From positions 1 to 38,955 of IMG/VR virus record IMGVR_UViG_3300033148_003169: DNA of 38,955 bases; one strand, written 5' to 3'. Positions within the stretch are counted from its first letter, which is position 1, and every line of letters begins with the position of its first letter. This stretch comes from a virus. The notes below the pieces were generated by a model. The model was not told the DNA's origin, did no database searches, and worked only from the letters and a program-made list of their open reading frames with translations. Below, piece by piece: positions 32,137 to 38,590 of the stretch. Both the position numbers and the translations under genes were made by a program.

Positions 32137-32745
32137 ATGCCAATAGGATATAAACATACAACAGAAACAAAAAAAAAGATAAGTGAATCTCATAAAGGAA
32201 AAGGAAACCCAATGTTTGGCAAATGTTTATCTGAAATACACAGAAATAGAATAAGTAAAGCTAATAAAGGCAGAAAATTTCCAAAAGAATTTGGAGAAAA
32301 GATAAGTAAGAGAATGAAAGGAAAAGATAATCCAATGTTCGGAAAACATCATTCAAAAGAAACTAAAAGGAGAATAAGTGAAGCTCACAAGGGACACCCT
32401 TCTTATTGTCCGTTTCCTAAAGGACATCAGGGATATTGGCTCGGTAAGAAAAGAGAAGATATGATTGGTGAAAATCATTTTAATTGGCAAGGTGGTAAAT
32501 CCTTTAAACCTTATTCCATTGATTGGACTGAAACTTTAAGAAGAAGTATCAGAGAAAGAGATAACTATATTTGTCAGATTTGTAATCAGTATGGTTATCC
32601 TGTTCACCACATTGATTATGATAAAAAGAATTGCGACCCAGATAATCTAATAACTTTATGTAGAAGTTGTCATACTAAAACTAATTATAATCGTAATTAT
32701 TGGATAAAGTATTTTAATAATAGAAAACAAAATGAAAGACCTTAA
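32137..32745 (+). CDS. HNH homing endonuclease with NUMOD3 repeats
   Basis: A 202-residue protein from ATG 32137; a longer frame from 32089 would begin within the leader structure. Three NUMOD3-type DNA-binding repeats occupy residues 6-90 (KKKISESHKG, NPMFGK, RRISEAHKG). The HNH nuclease follows: SIRERDNYICQICN with Cys146/Cys149, VHHID with His157/158, Asn170, and LCRSCH with Cys175/Cys178. It is a free-standing mobile endonuclease with its own promoter and leader, so it was probably inserted as a unit. Confidence 0.85.
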   Translation: MPIGYKHTTETKKKISESHKGKGNPMFGKCLSEIHRNRISKANKGRKFPKEFGEKISKRMKGKDNPMFGKHHSKETKRRISEAHKGHPSYCPFPKGHQGYWLGKKREDMIGENHFNWQGGKSFKPYSIDWTETLRRSIRERDNYICQICNQYGYPVHHIDYDKKNCDPDNLITLCRSCHTKTNYNRNYWIKYFNNRKQNERP

Positions 32746-32941
32746 TCTTTTTGAACAAAACACAATAATAACAATAGCCCCATATAATGCTGGGACAAAG
32801 ATTTTTAATAAGAAAGATTTTGATGTTAAAATGATAACAGAAGCGGGGGAAAGAATAGTATTATTAAGACCAAAAACCGCCCCTGAAATAACATTAAATG
32901 GAAACAAAGGAATAAATAAAGAAGATAAGGTATTAGAATAA
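32732..32941 (+). CDS. Hypothetical small protein
   Basis: A 69-residue protein starting MKDLNLFEQNTIITIAPYNA and including GTKIFNKKDFDVKMITEAGERIVLLRPKTAP. The strands suggest a small beta fold. It overlaps the HNH gene end by 14 nt, so it may be a coupled passenger or older phage gene. No family recognised. Confidence 0.45.
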   Translation: MKDLNLFEQNTIITIAPYNAGTKIFNKKDFDVKMITEAGERIVLLRPKTAPEITLNGNKGINKEDKVLE

Positions 32942-32977
32942 AGGTCGGAGAATAATAACTTAACTTTTTAAACTATT

Positions 32978-33259
32978 ATGGAAACAGGAACAGGAAGAGA
33001 TACAACAAAATTAGAAGCATCTTTACACAATGTAAGAAAAAACATTGACAAGAATATCCAAGAAGTTGGCAAATATAAATTAGACCCTAATTCAGAAACG
33101 CCAGACGAAAGAAATAGATGCCAAAGAGAAATCGCATTGGCATACACCAAACTACAAGAAGCTAAAATGTGGGTTGGGAAATGTTTAGAAGCTATCGGAA
33201 GCCCGTTCCCTGAAGAATTGAGAGATGAAGCAGAGCAACCAGATAAAAACGAAGAATAG
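32978..33259 (+). CDS. Acb2/Tad1-like hairpin-domain protein (putative anti-CBASS/anti-Thoeris sponge)
   Basis: A 93-residue protein. Residues 44-72 (DERNRCQREIALAYTKLQEA, then KMWVGKCLEAIG) resemble the Acb2/Tad1 hairpin domain, whose helix pattern includes R.....AL.KLQEA..W...A. Family members bind cyclic nucleotide signals made by CBASS or Thoeris systems and block abortive infection. It sits among small accessory genes, where anti-defence genes often lie. The N-terminal 40 residues are charged and the tail is acidic. The match is by pattern, so another helical hairpin family is possible. Confidence 0.5.
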   Translation: METGTGRDTTKLEASLHNVRKNIDKNIQEVGKYKLDPNSETPDERNRCQREIALAYTKLQEAKMWVGKCLEAIGSPFPEELRDEAEQPDKNEE

Positions 33260-33279
33260 TTCTTTCAAGGAGAAACGCT

Positions 33280-33405
33280 ATGAGAAGCAAAAAGCACAAG
33301 TTTGTATCTTTCCGACATCTTTCATTTGAAAAGATACAGGAAAGACATCTCAACAATGTTCCTCACATTATGAGAGAGGAGGTGATGTCAGATGGCGAAG
33401 GATAA
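33280..33405 (+). CDS. Small protein with Shine-Dalgarno start
   Basis: A 41-residue ORF starting MRSKKHKFVSFRHLSFEKIQ and ending MREEVMSDGEG. CAAGGAG lies 7 nt before the ATG, an ordinary ribosome site unlike most genes here. It is basic at its start. It contains the ribosome site of the next ORF near its end. Unknown function. Confidence 0.45.
   Translation: MRSKKHKFVSFRHLSFEKIQERHLNNVPHIMREEVMSDGEG
33377..33385 (+). promoter_or_regulatory. Full-length Shine-Dalgarno sequence
   Basis: AGGAGGTGA matches the whole anti-Shine-Dalgarno region of 16S rRNA, 6 nt before the ATG at 33392. It fixes the start of the following small ORF and shows the host carries a standard 16S 3' end, although most genes of this phage do without such a site. 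Confidence 0.75.
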
Positions 33406-33475
33406 AACAGGTTGGATTAATTCCCCTGCCGTAAAGCACGACGGGAAAGACGAACGAGATGGCTATGATGTGTAG
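33392..33475 (+). CDS. 27-residue peptide behind a perfect ribosome site
   Basis: The ORF starts MAKDKTGWINSPAVKHDGKD and ends GYDV. It overlaps the preceding ORF by 14 nt. The strong ribosome site is the main argument that it is translated. Charged, soluble, no recognised family. Confidence 0.45.
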   Translation: MAKDKTGWINSPAVKHDGKDERDGYDV

Positions 33476-33482
33476 CCACAAA

Positions 33483-33514
33483 GAGGAGGTAATAAACGGA
33501 ATTATTGCCTCCTC
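33483..33514 (+). other. Long perfect hairpin carrying AGGAGG
   Basis: GAGGAGGTAATAA pairs with TTATTGCCTCCTC, a 13-bp stem with one G-T pair and a 6-nt loop. The left arm carries a Shine-Dalgarno-like AGGAGG that would be hidden in the stem. It follows the 27-residue peptide and may protect its mRNA. No T-tract follows. Confidence 0.6.
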
Positions 33515-33525
33515 CCCTTAAAACT

Positions 33526-33663
33526 ATGAAAGATGATACAAAAGGTTCAATTTTATTATTATTATTATTTTTATCTATTATTGTTGCTTCGCCAATTTTG
33601 CTTTTGCTTTGGATTATTAAGAAGCTAACGGGCTGGGACGGGATACTTAAAAACTTATTTTAG
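33526..33663 (+). CDS. Small membrane protein
   Basis: A 45-residue ORF starting MKDDTKGSILLLLLFLSIIV with further hydrophobic ASPILLLLWII, then KKLTGWDGILKNLF. One or two membrane segments and an amphipathic C-terminus. It starts 11 nt after the hairpin. Could be holin-like or an exclusion protein, not recognised. Confidence 0.45.
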   Translation: MKDDTKGSILLLLLFLSIIVASPILLLLWIIKKLTGWDGILKNLF

Positions 33664-33723
33664 ATGAAAAAGAAATATAACCAAAGCAAGGTAATGAAAA
33701 AGAAAATGAATATTGTAAAATAG
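33664..33723 (+). CDS. Tiny lysine-rich ORF, doubtful
   Basis: A 19-residue ORF (MKKKYNQSKVMKKKMNIVK) begins directly after the preceding stop (TAGATG). Eight of 19 residues are lysine. The stop-start contact hints at coupling, but the sequence is so A-rich that it may be chance. Confidence 0.2.
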   Translation: MKKKYNQSKVMKKKMNIVK

Positions 33724-33765
33724 CCGAAGCAAGAATTAAAGCTCAAATGAAACCTTTGTTATAAT

Positions 33766-33804
33766 AAAAAAAGCGCGCCACCCTAAACCGGGACATAGGC
33801 GCGC
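33766..33804 (-). terminator. Minus-strand intrinsic terminator
   Basis: Read on the minus strand: GCGCGCC, then a small inner CCC/GGG stem, then GGCGCGC and a run of seven T. In this AT-rich DNA a 7-bp pure-GC stem stands out. On the plus strand no T-tract follows, so it works leftward only. Confidence 0.7.
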
Positions 33805-33840
33805 GGAGTAAATCGGTCAAGATACTCACTTTATAAATAA
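33766..33840 (-). ncRNA. Predicted minus-strand small RNA (about 75 nt)
   Basis: A minus-strand promoter (33847-33876) and an intrinsic terminator (33766-33804) frame a transcript of about 75 nt. It contains a small GAGTA/TACTC hairpin at its 5' side and the terminator stem. There is no ORF worth naming. It would be the only minus-strand unit of the genome, lying between the small accessory genes and the second HNH gene. Confidence 0.5.
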
Positions 33841-33846
33841 GACGAT

Positions 33847-33876
33847 ATTAGATAATAAATATTACATAATTGTCAA
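33847..33876 (-). promoter_or_regulatory. Minus-strand promoter of the predicted small RNA
   Basis: On the minus strand, TTGACA (33876-33871) and TCTAAT (33852-33847) are 18 bp apart: a perfect -35 and a -10 one base off. It directs transcription toward the minus-strand terminator. It abuts the HNH start codon at 33877, so the two genes may compete for this short region. Confidence 0.5.
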
Positions 33877-34137
33877 ATGAATTACGATAAACTAAAAGGG
33901 ATTTATCTTGAGAAAGGAATTCAATATTGTGAAGCGAGATTAGATGATTGTATGATAAATTTTGGTCTTTCATTTCATCACAGACATAAAAGAATCTGGT
34001 ATAAGATGAAGCCCGAAAGAAAAAAATTATTAACAGATTTTAATCATACTATAATTGTTTGCGCTAAATGTCATTCTACATTAGAATGGAATAGAAAAAA
34101 GCACAGAGAATTATTTAATAAATTAAGAAAAATATGA
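33877..34137 (+). CDS. Small HNH-family protein
   Basis: An 86-residue protein with an HNH/zinc layout: Cys18, Cys25, HHRHKR with His34/35, Asn56, and CAKCH with Cys62/Cys65. Small HNH proteins next to packaging genes in other phages (HK97 gp74 style) help the terminase. Here the glycan cluster lies between it and the terminase. The start lies next to the minus-strand -35, and its stop overlaps the epimerase start (ATGA). A homing role is less likely without NUMOD repeats. Confidence 0.6.
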   Translation: MNYDKLKGIYLEKGIQYCEARLDDCMINFGLSFHHRHKRIWYKMKPERKKLLTDFNHTIIVCAKCHSTLEWNRKKHRELFNKLRKI

Positions 34138-35165
34138 AAAATACAAAAAAAGTATTATTAACAGGTGCGGCCGGAGCAATAGGGATTCATGTTTTGGCTC
34201 ATATAATGCACAATACAGATTGGGAAGTTATAGCATTAGATAGTTTTGATAAGGACCATAAAGGTTATTTTGATAGAATCACAAGGGTTTGTAGGAATCA
34301 TCAAGATTGGCCTAAAAGAATTAAAATTTTTACGCACGATCTTAATGCTCCATTCACACAAAGACAAATAGAAGAAATAGGAAAAATAGATTATATTTTA
34401 AATTTAGCTTCTCGTTCTGATGTTCAGAATTCTATTGATGACCCAATACCTTTTGTAAAAAATAATACTAATTTGATGCTTAATATATTGGAATATGCAA
34501 GGATTATAAAGCCGGAAATATTTTTACATTTTTCAACAGATGAAGTTTATGGTCCGGCTCCTAAAGAATCTAAAGGACATAAAGAATGGGAGAAGATAAT
34601 TCCTTCTAATCCGTATTCAGCTTCAAAAGCATGTCAAGAAGCAATAGCTATTGCTTGGTGGAGAAGTTATGGAATACCGCTTGTTATAACTAATACAATG
34701 AATAATTTTGGAGAAATGCAAGCGCCCTCTAAATTTCCCGCAATGATACAAAAAAGAATAGAAAAAGGGGAAACAATAAAAGTTCATTCTGCTAAAAATG
34801 GAGAGATAGGAACTCGTTATTATTTACATTCAAGAAATTCAGCTGATGCTATTCTATTTATTCTTAATAATGTCAAACCAGTTTTACATAGTTCAGGAGA
34901 AATAGATATGCCTGTTCGCTTCAATATTGTAGGCGACAAACAAATAAATAATAGAGAGTTAGTTGATATTATATCTAAATTAATGGATAAACCGGCACAA
35001 ATAGAATTAGTTTATTTTCACGATGATAACCCAGGACACGATTTACATTATGGATTAGATGGAAGTAAGTTAAAAGAATTAGGATGGAATCCCCCATTAT
35101 CTTTTGAAAAGAGTATGAAAAATACTATTAAATGGCAACAAAGAAATAGTGAGTGGATAAAATAA
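34134..35165 (+). CDS. NAD-dependent sugar epimerase/dehydratase (RmlB-like)
   Basis: A 343-residue short-chain dehydrogenase. TGAAGAIG near residues 10-17 binds NAD. The catalytic set is TDE at 135-137 (FSTDEVYG) and Tyr161/Lys165 (NPYSASK). TDE is typical of dTDP-glucose 4,6-dehydratases, and length also fits. It would convert a nucleotide-glucose into a 4-keto-6-deoxy sugar. It is the first gene of the glycan cluster and overlaps the small HNH gene by 4 nt. Confidence 0.82.
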   Translation: MKNTKKVLLTGAAGAIGIHVLAHIMHNTDWEVIALDSFDKDHKGYFDRITRVCRNHQDWPKRIKIFTHDLNAPFTQRQIEEIGKIDYILNLASRSDVQNSIDDPIPFVKNNTNLMLNILEYARIIKPEIFLHFSTDEVYGPAPKESKGHKEWEKIIPSNPYSASKACQEAIAIAWWRSYGIPLVITNTMNNFGEMQAPSKFPAMIQKRIEKGETIKVHSAKNGEIGTRYYLHSRNSADAILFILNNVKPVLHSSGEIDMPVRFNIVGDKQINNRELVDIISKLMDKPAQIELVYFHDDNPGHDLHYGLDGSKLKELGWNPPLSFEKSMKNTIKWQQRNSEWIK

Positions 35166-35208
35166 AAAATTTACCGGCAAAATAGCTAATAAAATTAATA
35201 CCTAAATT

Positions 35209-35553
35209 ATGGGATTAGGAAATAAAATGTTTAAAAATATTAGAGAATACTTTTGGTTAAAAAAAGTATTAAAGAAAAAAGAGTTTGCTTTATTTAGTGT
35301 TAAATGTGATATTGAATTTTTTAATAAATGTAAGAAAAGAGATTTAGAAATGACTAATGAGCAAGAAAATAATTTGAGGGTTTTATTAAAGAAAGAAATT
35401 AATAAAGAAGAAAAAGATGCTGATCAAGTAAAGATAGTTGATTTGACATTAATGATTGAACAGGTTAAAAAGGTTAAAAAATTGTACGAGCAGAGTTTAA
35501 TTGTGGAAAAAGAATTAATAAATTATATAGAACTTTTAAAAAAGAAATTATGA
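35209..35553 (+). CDS. Coiled-coil protein of the glycan cluster
   Basis: A 114-residue, mostly helical and charged protein (starts MGLGNKMFKNIREYFWLKKV; later VDLTLMIEQVKKVKKLYEQS). Not recognised. No membrane segment. It sits between the RmlB-like and deacetylase genes and overlaps the latter by 4 nt, so it may bind one of the enzymes. ATG 35227 is an alternative start. Confidence 0.5.
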   Translation: MGLGNKMFKNIREYFWLKKVLKKKEFALFSVKCDIEFFNKCKKRDLEMTNEQENNLRVLLKKEINKEEKDADQVKIVDLTLMIEQVKKVKKLYEQSLIVEKELINYIELLKKKL

Positions 35554-36152
35554 ATTTTAGATTTATTAGTAGCTGGGATGATGGTAAAAGATTAGATTTA
35601 AGACTTGCTAAATTATTAAAAAAATACAACATCCCAGCGATATTTTATATTCCAACTTGTTGTGAATTGACAGATGATGAGATAATGTCTTTATATAAAA
35701 TGGGTTTTGAGATAGGCGGCCATACTTTTTCTCATCCGCAAGATTTGAAATTATTAAATCATATTGAATTGGAATGTGAAATTGAAAGTAATAAAAAATT
35801 TCTTGAAGATATATTAAAAACCAAAATAACAAAGTTCTGTTATCCGAGAGGAAGATATGATGATAATGTTATTGAAGCTGTTATTAAGGCCGGATATAAG
35901 GAAGCGAGAACAACAAAAGTATTATGTAATAAAGAACCGGATAATAGATTTAAAACAAGCACGACAATTCATATTTATCAAAGGTCAGAATATAAAGAAA
36001 TTGACTGGTTAAAATTAGCAAAGGATTTATTTATTAAAACAAAAAAAGAAAATGGGGTTTATCATCTTTGGGGACACAGTCATGAAATAGACAGAGATAA
36101 TAATTGGGAAAAATTAGAAGAATTATTAAAATTTATTAGAGAAAATATATGA
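35550..36152 (+). CDS. Polysaccharide deacetylase (NodB/CE4-like)
   Basis: A 200-residue protein with CE4 motifs in order: SWDDG with Asp10/Asp11, GGHTFSH with His58/His62, RGRYDD with Arg100, and LWGHSHE with His176/178. These residues bind a divalent metal and hydrolyse N-acetyl groups from sugars. No signal peptide, so a nucleotide- or lipid-linked sugar in the cytoplasm is the likely substrate. It is coupled by ATGA overlaps on both sides. Confidence 0.82.
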   Translation: MNFRFISSWDDGKRLDLRLAKLLKKYNIPAIFYIPTCCELTDDEIMSLYKMGFEIGGHTFSHPQDLKLLNHIELECEIESNKKFLEDILKTKITKFCYPRGRYDDNVIEAVIKAGYKEARTTKVLCNKEPDNRFKTSTTIHIYQRSEYKEIDWLKLAKDLFIKTKKENGVYHLWGHSHEIDRDNNWEKLEELLKFIRENI

Positions 36153-36334
36153 ACATAAAATGTACTAATTGTAATTATCAAGGTAAAGCAAAATATGGAA
36201 GAAATGTTTTAATAGAATTAATGTTATTTCTTTTTACTTGGTGGCTATTTTTCATTCCATTATTTTTGTATTACGGATTTACAAAGAGATGGATTTGTAA
36301 AGAATGTGGATGTAAATATGTTATAAAAATATGA
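36149..36334 (+). CDS. Small membrane-zinc-ribbon protein (LITAF-like)
   Basis: A 61-residue protein with CTNC near the start and CKECG near the end. Between them is a hydrophobic stretch of about 24 residues (LIELMLFLFTWWLFFIPLFLYY). Two CxxC pairs around a membrane-inserted hydrophobic part is the layout of LITAF-like zinc domains. It may tether glycan enzymes to the membrane. Coupled on both sides by 4-nt overlaps. Confidence 0.55.
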   Translation: MNIKCTNCNYQGKAKYGRNVLIELMLFLFTWWLFFIPLFLYYGFTKRWICKECGCKYVIKI

Positions 36335-37188
36335 TTAAAGTATATATTCCAAATATTAGTAGTGGAAGCGTAGGAGGGGGTTGGACCTTCATTAGGAATC
36401 TTAAAGAAGGATTAAAGAGAAGAGTTGAGTTTGTTGATAATATGATGGATTGTGATGTTTATTTTATAGCCGGGCCGACAATTGTTAATCCTTCAGAAGT
36501 TCATGAAGCTGATCGGAATAAAAAGAGAATAATTTTTAGGGTTGATAATGTTCCAAGAAAATCAAGAAATAAAAGATCAACTCCTCATGAGAGAATGGTA
36601 GAGTTTTCTAAACTTGCGCATGTTGTTATATATCAATCCGAATGGGCCAAAAGATATTGTGAGCCACTATGTGGAGAAGGAGAGGTGATTTATAACGGAG
36701 TAAATAAGGAATTATTTAATCCTAATTATAGTGAAAGACCAAAACATAAAAGATATTTATTTGCCTATCATGGTAAAAATGAATTGAAAGGATTTTGGAT
36801 AGCGCATTATATGTTTCAAATGTATAATAGACACTATCCCGATTCAGAGTTTTGGTTCATATATGATTTTGGAAGGGATATTGATGAACTTGAAATATCT
36901 AATTTTGATTTTTGGAATGGAGAGAAATATAGACATTTGAATAAAGTAGATAGTCCGGAAGAAATGGTAAATATTATGAGAAAATGCACTCATTTAATAT
37001 GTCCATCAATAGCAGATGCATCTCCTAATATTGTTTTAGAAGCAAGAGCCTGTGGATTAAATATAGAATATCCATTTAGTTGCAATAAAGATGTGTCCGG
37101 AGTAGTGGAACTAACAAATCCTAACCTTGACATATCATTAGAAAGAATGTGTGAGGAATATTTATCATTATTTAGATTAATAACATAA
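36331..37188 (+). CDS. GT4-like glycosyltransferase
   Basis: A 285-residue GT-B protein. NISSGSVGGGWTFIRNL is the glycine-rich N-terminal loop. VIYNGVNKELFNP and RYLFAYHGKNELKG begin the donor domain, and CPSIADASPNIVLEARACGLN near residues 231-250 holds the EX7E-like site. It ends in a helix that returns to the N-domain. It probably acts on the same glycan as the genes at 1076-7116. Donor unknown. Confidence 0.75.
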   Translation: MIKVYIPNISSGSVGGGWTFIRNLKEGLKRRVEFVDNMMDCDVYFIAGPTIVNPSEVHEADRNKKRIIFRVDNVPRKSRNKRSTPHERMVEFSKLAHVVIYQSEWAKRYCEPLCGEGEVIYNGVNKELFNPNYSERPKHKRYLFAYHGKNELKGFWIAHYMFQMYNRHYPDSEFWFIYDFGRDIDELEISNFDFWNGEKYRHLNKVDSPEEMVNIMRKCTHLICPSIADASPNIVLEARACGLNIEYPFSCNKDVSGVVELTNPNLDISLERMCEEYLSLFRLIT

Positions 37189-37772
37189 TGTCATCATATA
37201 CAAGACAACAATTAGAAAATTGGTTAAAAAAAATAGATGTGAAAACAGATAAGGTTCTTGATGTTGGTGGTGCGCAGAATCCTATTAAGGGCAGAACAAA
37301 GAATTGGAATGTTAAGGATTATAAGATATTAGATTTAAAGCAACCACATCATTCTAAAACTGAAATAGATTTTGTTTGGGATATAAACAACTGGATTGAA
37401 AATAGTGGTAGAGAAAATGAAATAGAAGATTTTGATATAGTATTTTGTTTAGAAGTTTCTGAATATTTATGGGATACAGCATCAGCTTTTAATAATCTAA
37501 ATTGGTTTCTTAAAAAAGGAGGTATTTTATATATCTCTTTCCATTTTCTTTATCCTCATCATAATCCGGAGGGAAAAGATTATTTAAGATATACAAAGTG
37601 GGGTGTTGAAAAATTATTAAAAGAAACAAGATTTAAGATAGATGAAATTATACCAAGATTAGCTGAAAATATTGGACCAAATGCACTTTATATTGCAGAA
37701 GAAATGCGACCATCAAAAGAATATAAAGGTCATGACGAAGTAGGATATTTAGTAAAAGCAATAAAAATATGA
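37188..37772 (+). CDS. Class I SAM-dependent methyltransferase
   Basis: A 194-residue protein. VLDVGGAQNPIKGRT near residue 23 is a motif I variant, FDIVFCLEVSEYLWDTASAF near 84 the acidic/aromatic motif II, and LKKGGILYISFHFLYPHH the post-motif loop. Length is typical of Methyltransf_11 proteins. Tight overlap with both neighbours places it in the glycan pathway. Acceptor unknown. Confidence 0.75.
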   Translation: MSSYTRQQLENWLKKIDVKTDKVLDVGGAQNPIKGRTKNWNVKDYKILDLKQPHHSKTEIDFVWDINNWIENSGRENEIEDFDIVFCLEVSEYLWDTASAFNNLNWFLKKGGILYISFHFLYPHHNPEGKDYLRYTKWGVEKLLKETRFKIDEIIPRLAENIGPNALYIAEEMRPSKEYKGHDEVGYLVKAIKI

Positions 37773-38590
37773 TATTAATTACAGGACATTTAGGTTTTAT
37801 AGGATCTCATTTAGCAGAATATCTTAAAGAAAACAAAATAGAAGCTATTGGTTATGATATAAATAGTTTTCAAAGTAGTGATATAAGGGATAGATTTAAA
37901 TTAGAAAAAGTATTTGCTGAAAATAATATTGATTGTGTTATTCATTTGGCCGCGCGCGCTGGAGTAAGAATGGGAGAAGAATATCCTGAAGAGTTTTTAT
38001 CTACAAATGTTTTAGGATCTAAAAATGTTCTTGATATGTGTGAGAAATATAAAGTAAATAAAGTTATTTTATTTTCAAGTAGCTCTGTGTATGGTTATAA
38101 TAATATACCTGTTTCATTTTACGGAATGACAAAAAAAATGATGGAAGATTTATCTAATTTATATGATATTCCAAGTATATTTATTGTCAGACCATTTACT
38201 GTTTATGGAGAAAACGGAAGAAAGGATCAAGTAATATTCAAATGGATTAATCAGATTAAAGCAGGAAAACCAATAACATTTTACGGAGATGGATCTATCT
38301 CAAGATGGTATACTTATGTTGGAGATTTAATTAATGGAGTAAAATTAATGATTGATTCCAAAAAAACTGGAAAAACAAATGTAGATTTAGCTGGTGATCG
38401 TAGAATAAAGTTAGACTATTTATTGGATATATTTATATTTGTTTTAAATGATATAAAAGTTAATAAATTACCATTACCTGATGTTGATGATGTTTATAAT
38501 GTTCCAATGGGTAATGATATAGGATATGAACCAAAACAAAACTTTGAAGAAAAGGTCAAAGAAATAATTAAAAAAGAATTAAATTTATGA
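37769..38590 (+). CDS. UDP-sugar 4-epimerase-like protein (UDP-glucuronate type)
   Basis: A 273-residue SDR enzyme. GHLGFIGSH near residue 6 binds NAD. HLAARAGVRMG near 59-69 is close to the LAAQAGVR loop of UDP-glucuronate 4-epimerases. Catalytic SSSSVYG with Tyr118/Lys122 (FYGMTKK) follows. It would turn UDP-GlcA into UDP-GalA. Its stop overlaps the ATG of the dehydrogenase gene that would supply UDP-GlcA, which supports the pairing. It is shorter than usual (about 320-350). Confidence 0.78.
   Translation: MILITGHLGFIGSHLAEYLKENKIEAIGYDINSFQSSDIRDRFKLEKVFAENNIDCVIHLAARAGVRMGEEYPEEFLSTNVLGSKNVLDMCEKYKVNKVILFSSSSVYGYNNIPVSFYGMTKKMMEDLSNLYDIPSIFIVRPFTVYGENGRKDQVIFKWINQIKAGKPITFYGDGSISRWYTYVGDLINGVKLMIDSKKTGKTNVDLAGDRRIKLDYLLDIFIFVLNDIKVNKLPLPDVDDVYNVPMGNDIGYEPKQNFEEKVKEIIKKELNL

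Noticed and set aside
33773-33804. The GC-rich stem as a plus-strand terminator
   Set aside because: No T-tract follows on the plus strand. The seven-base T run is on the minus strand, so it is leftward.
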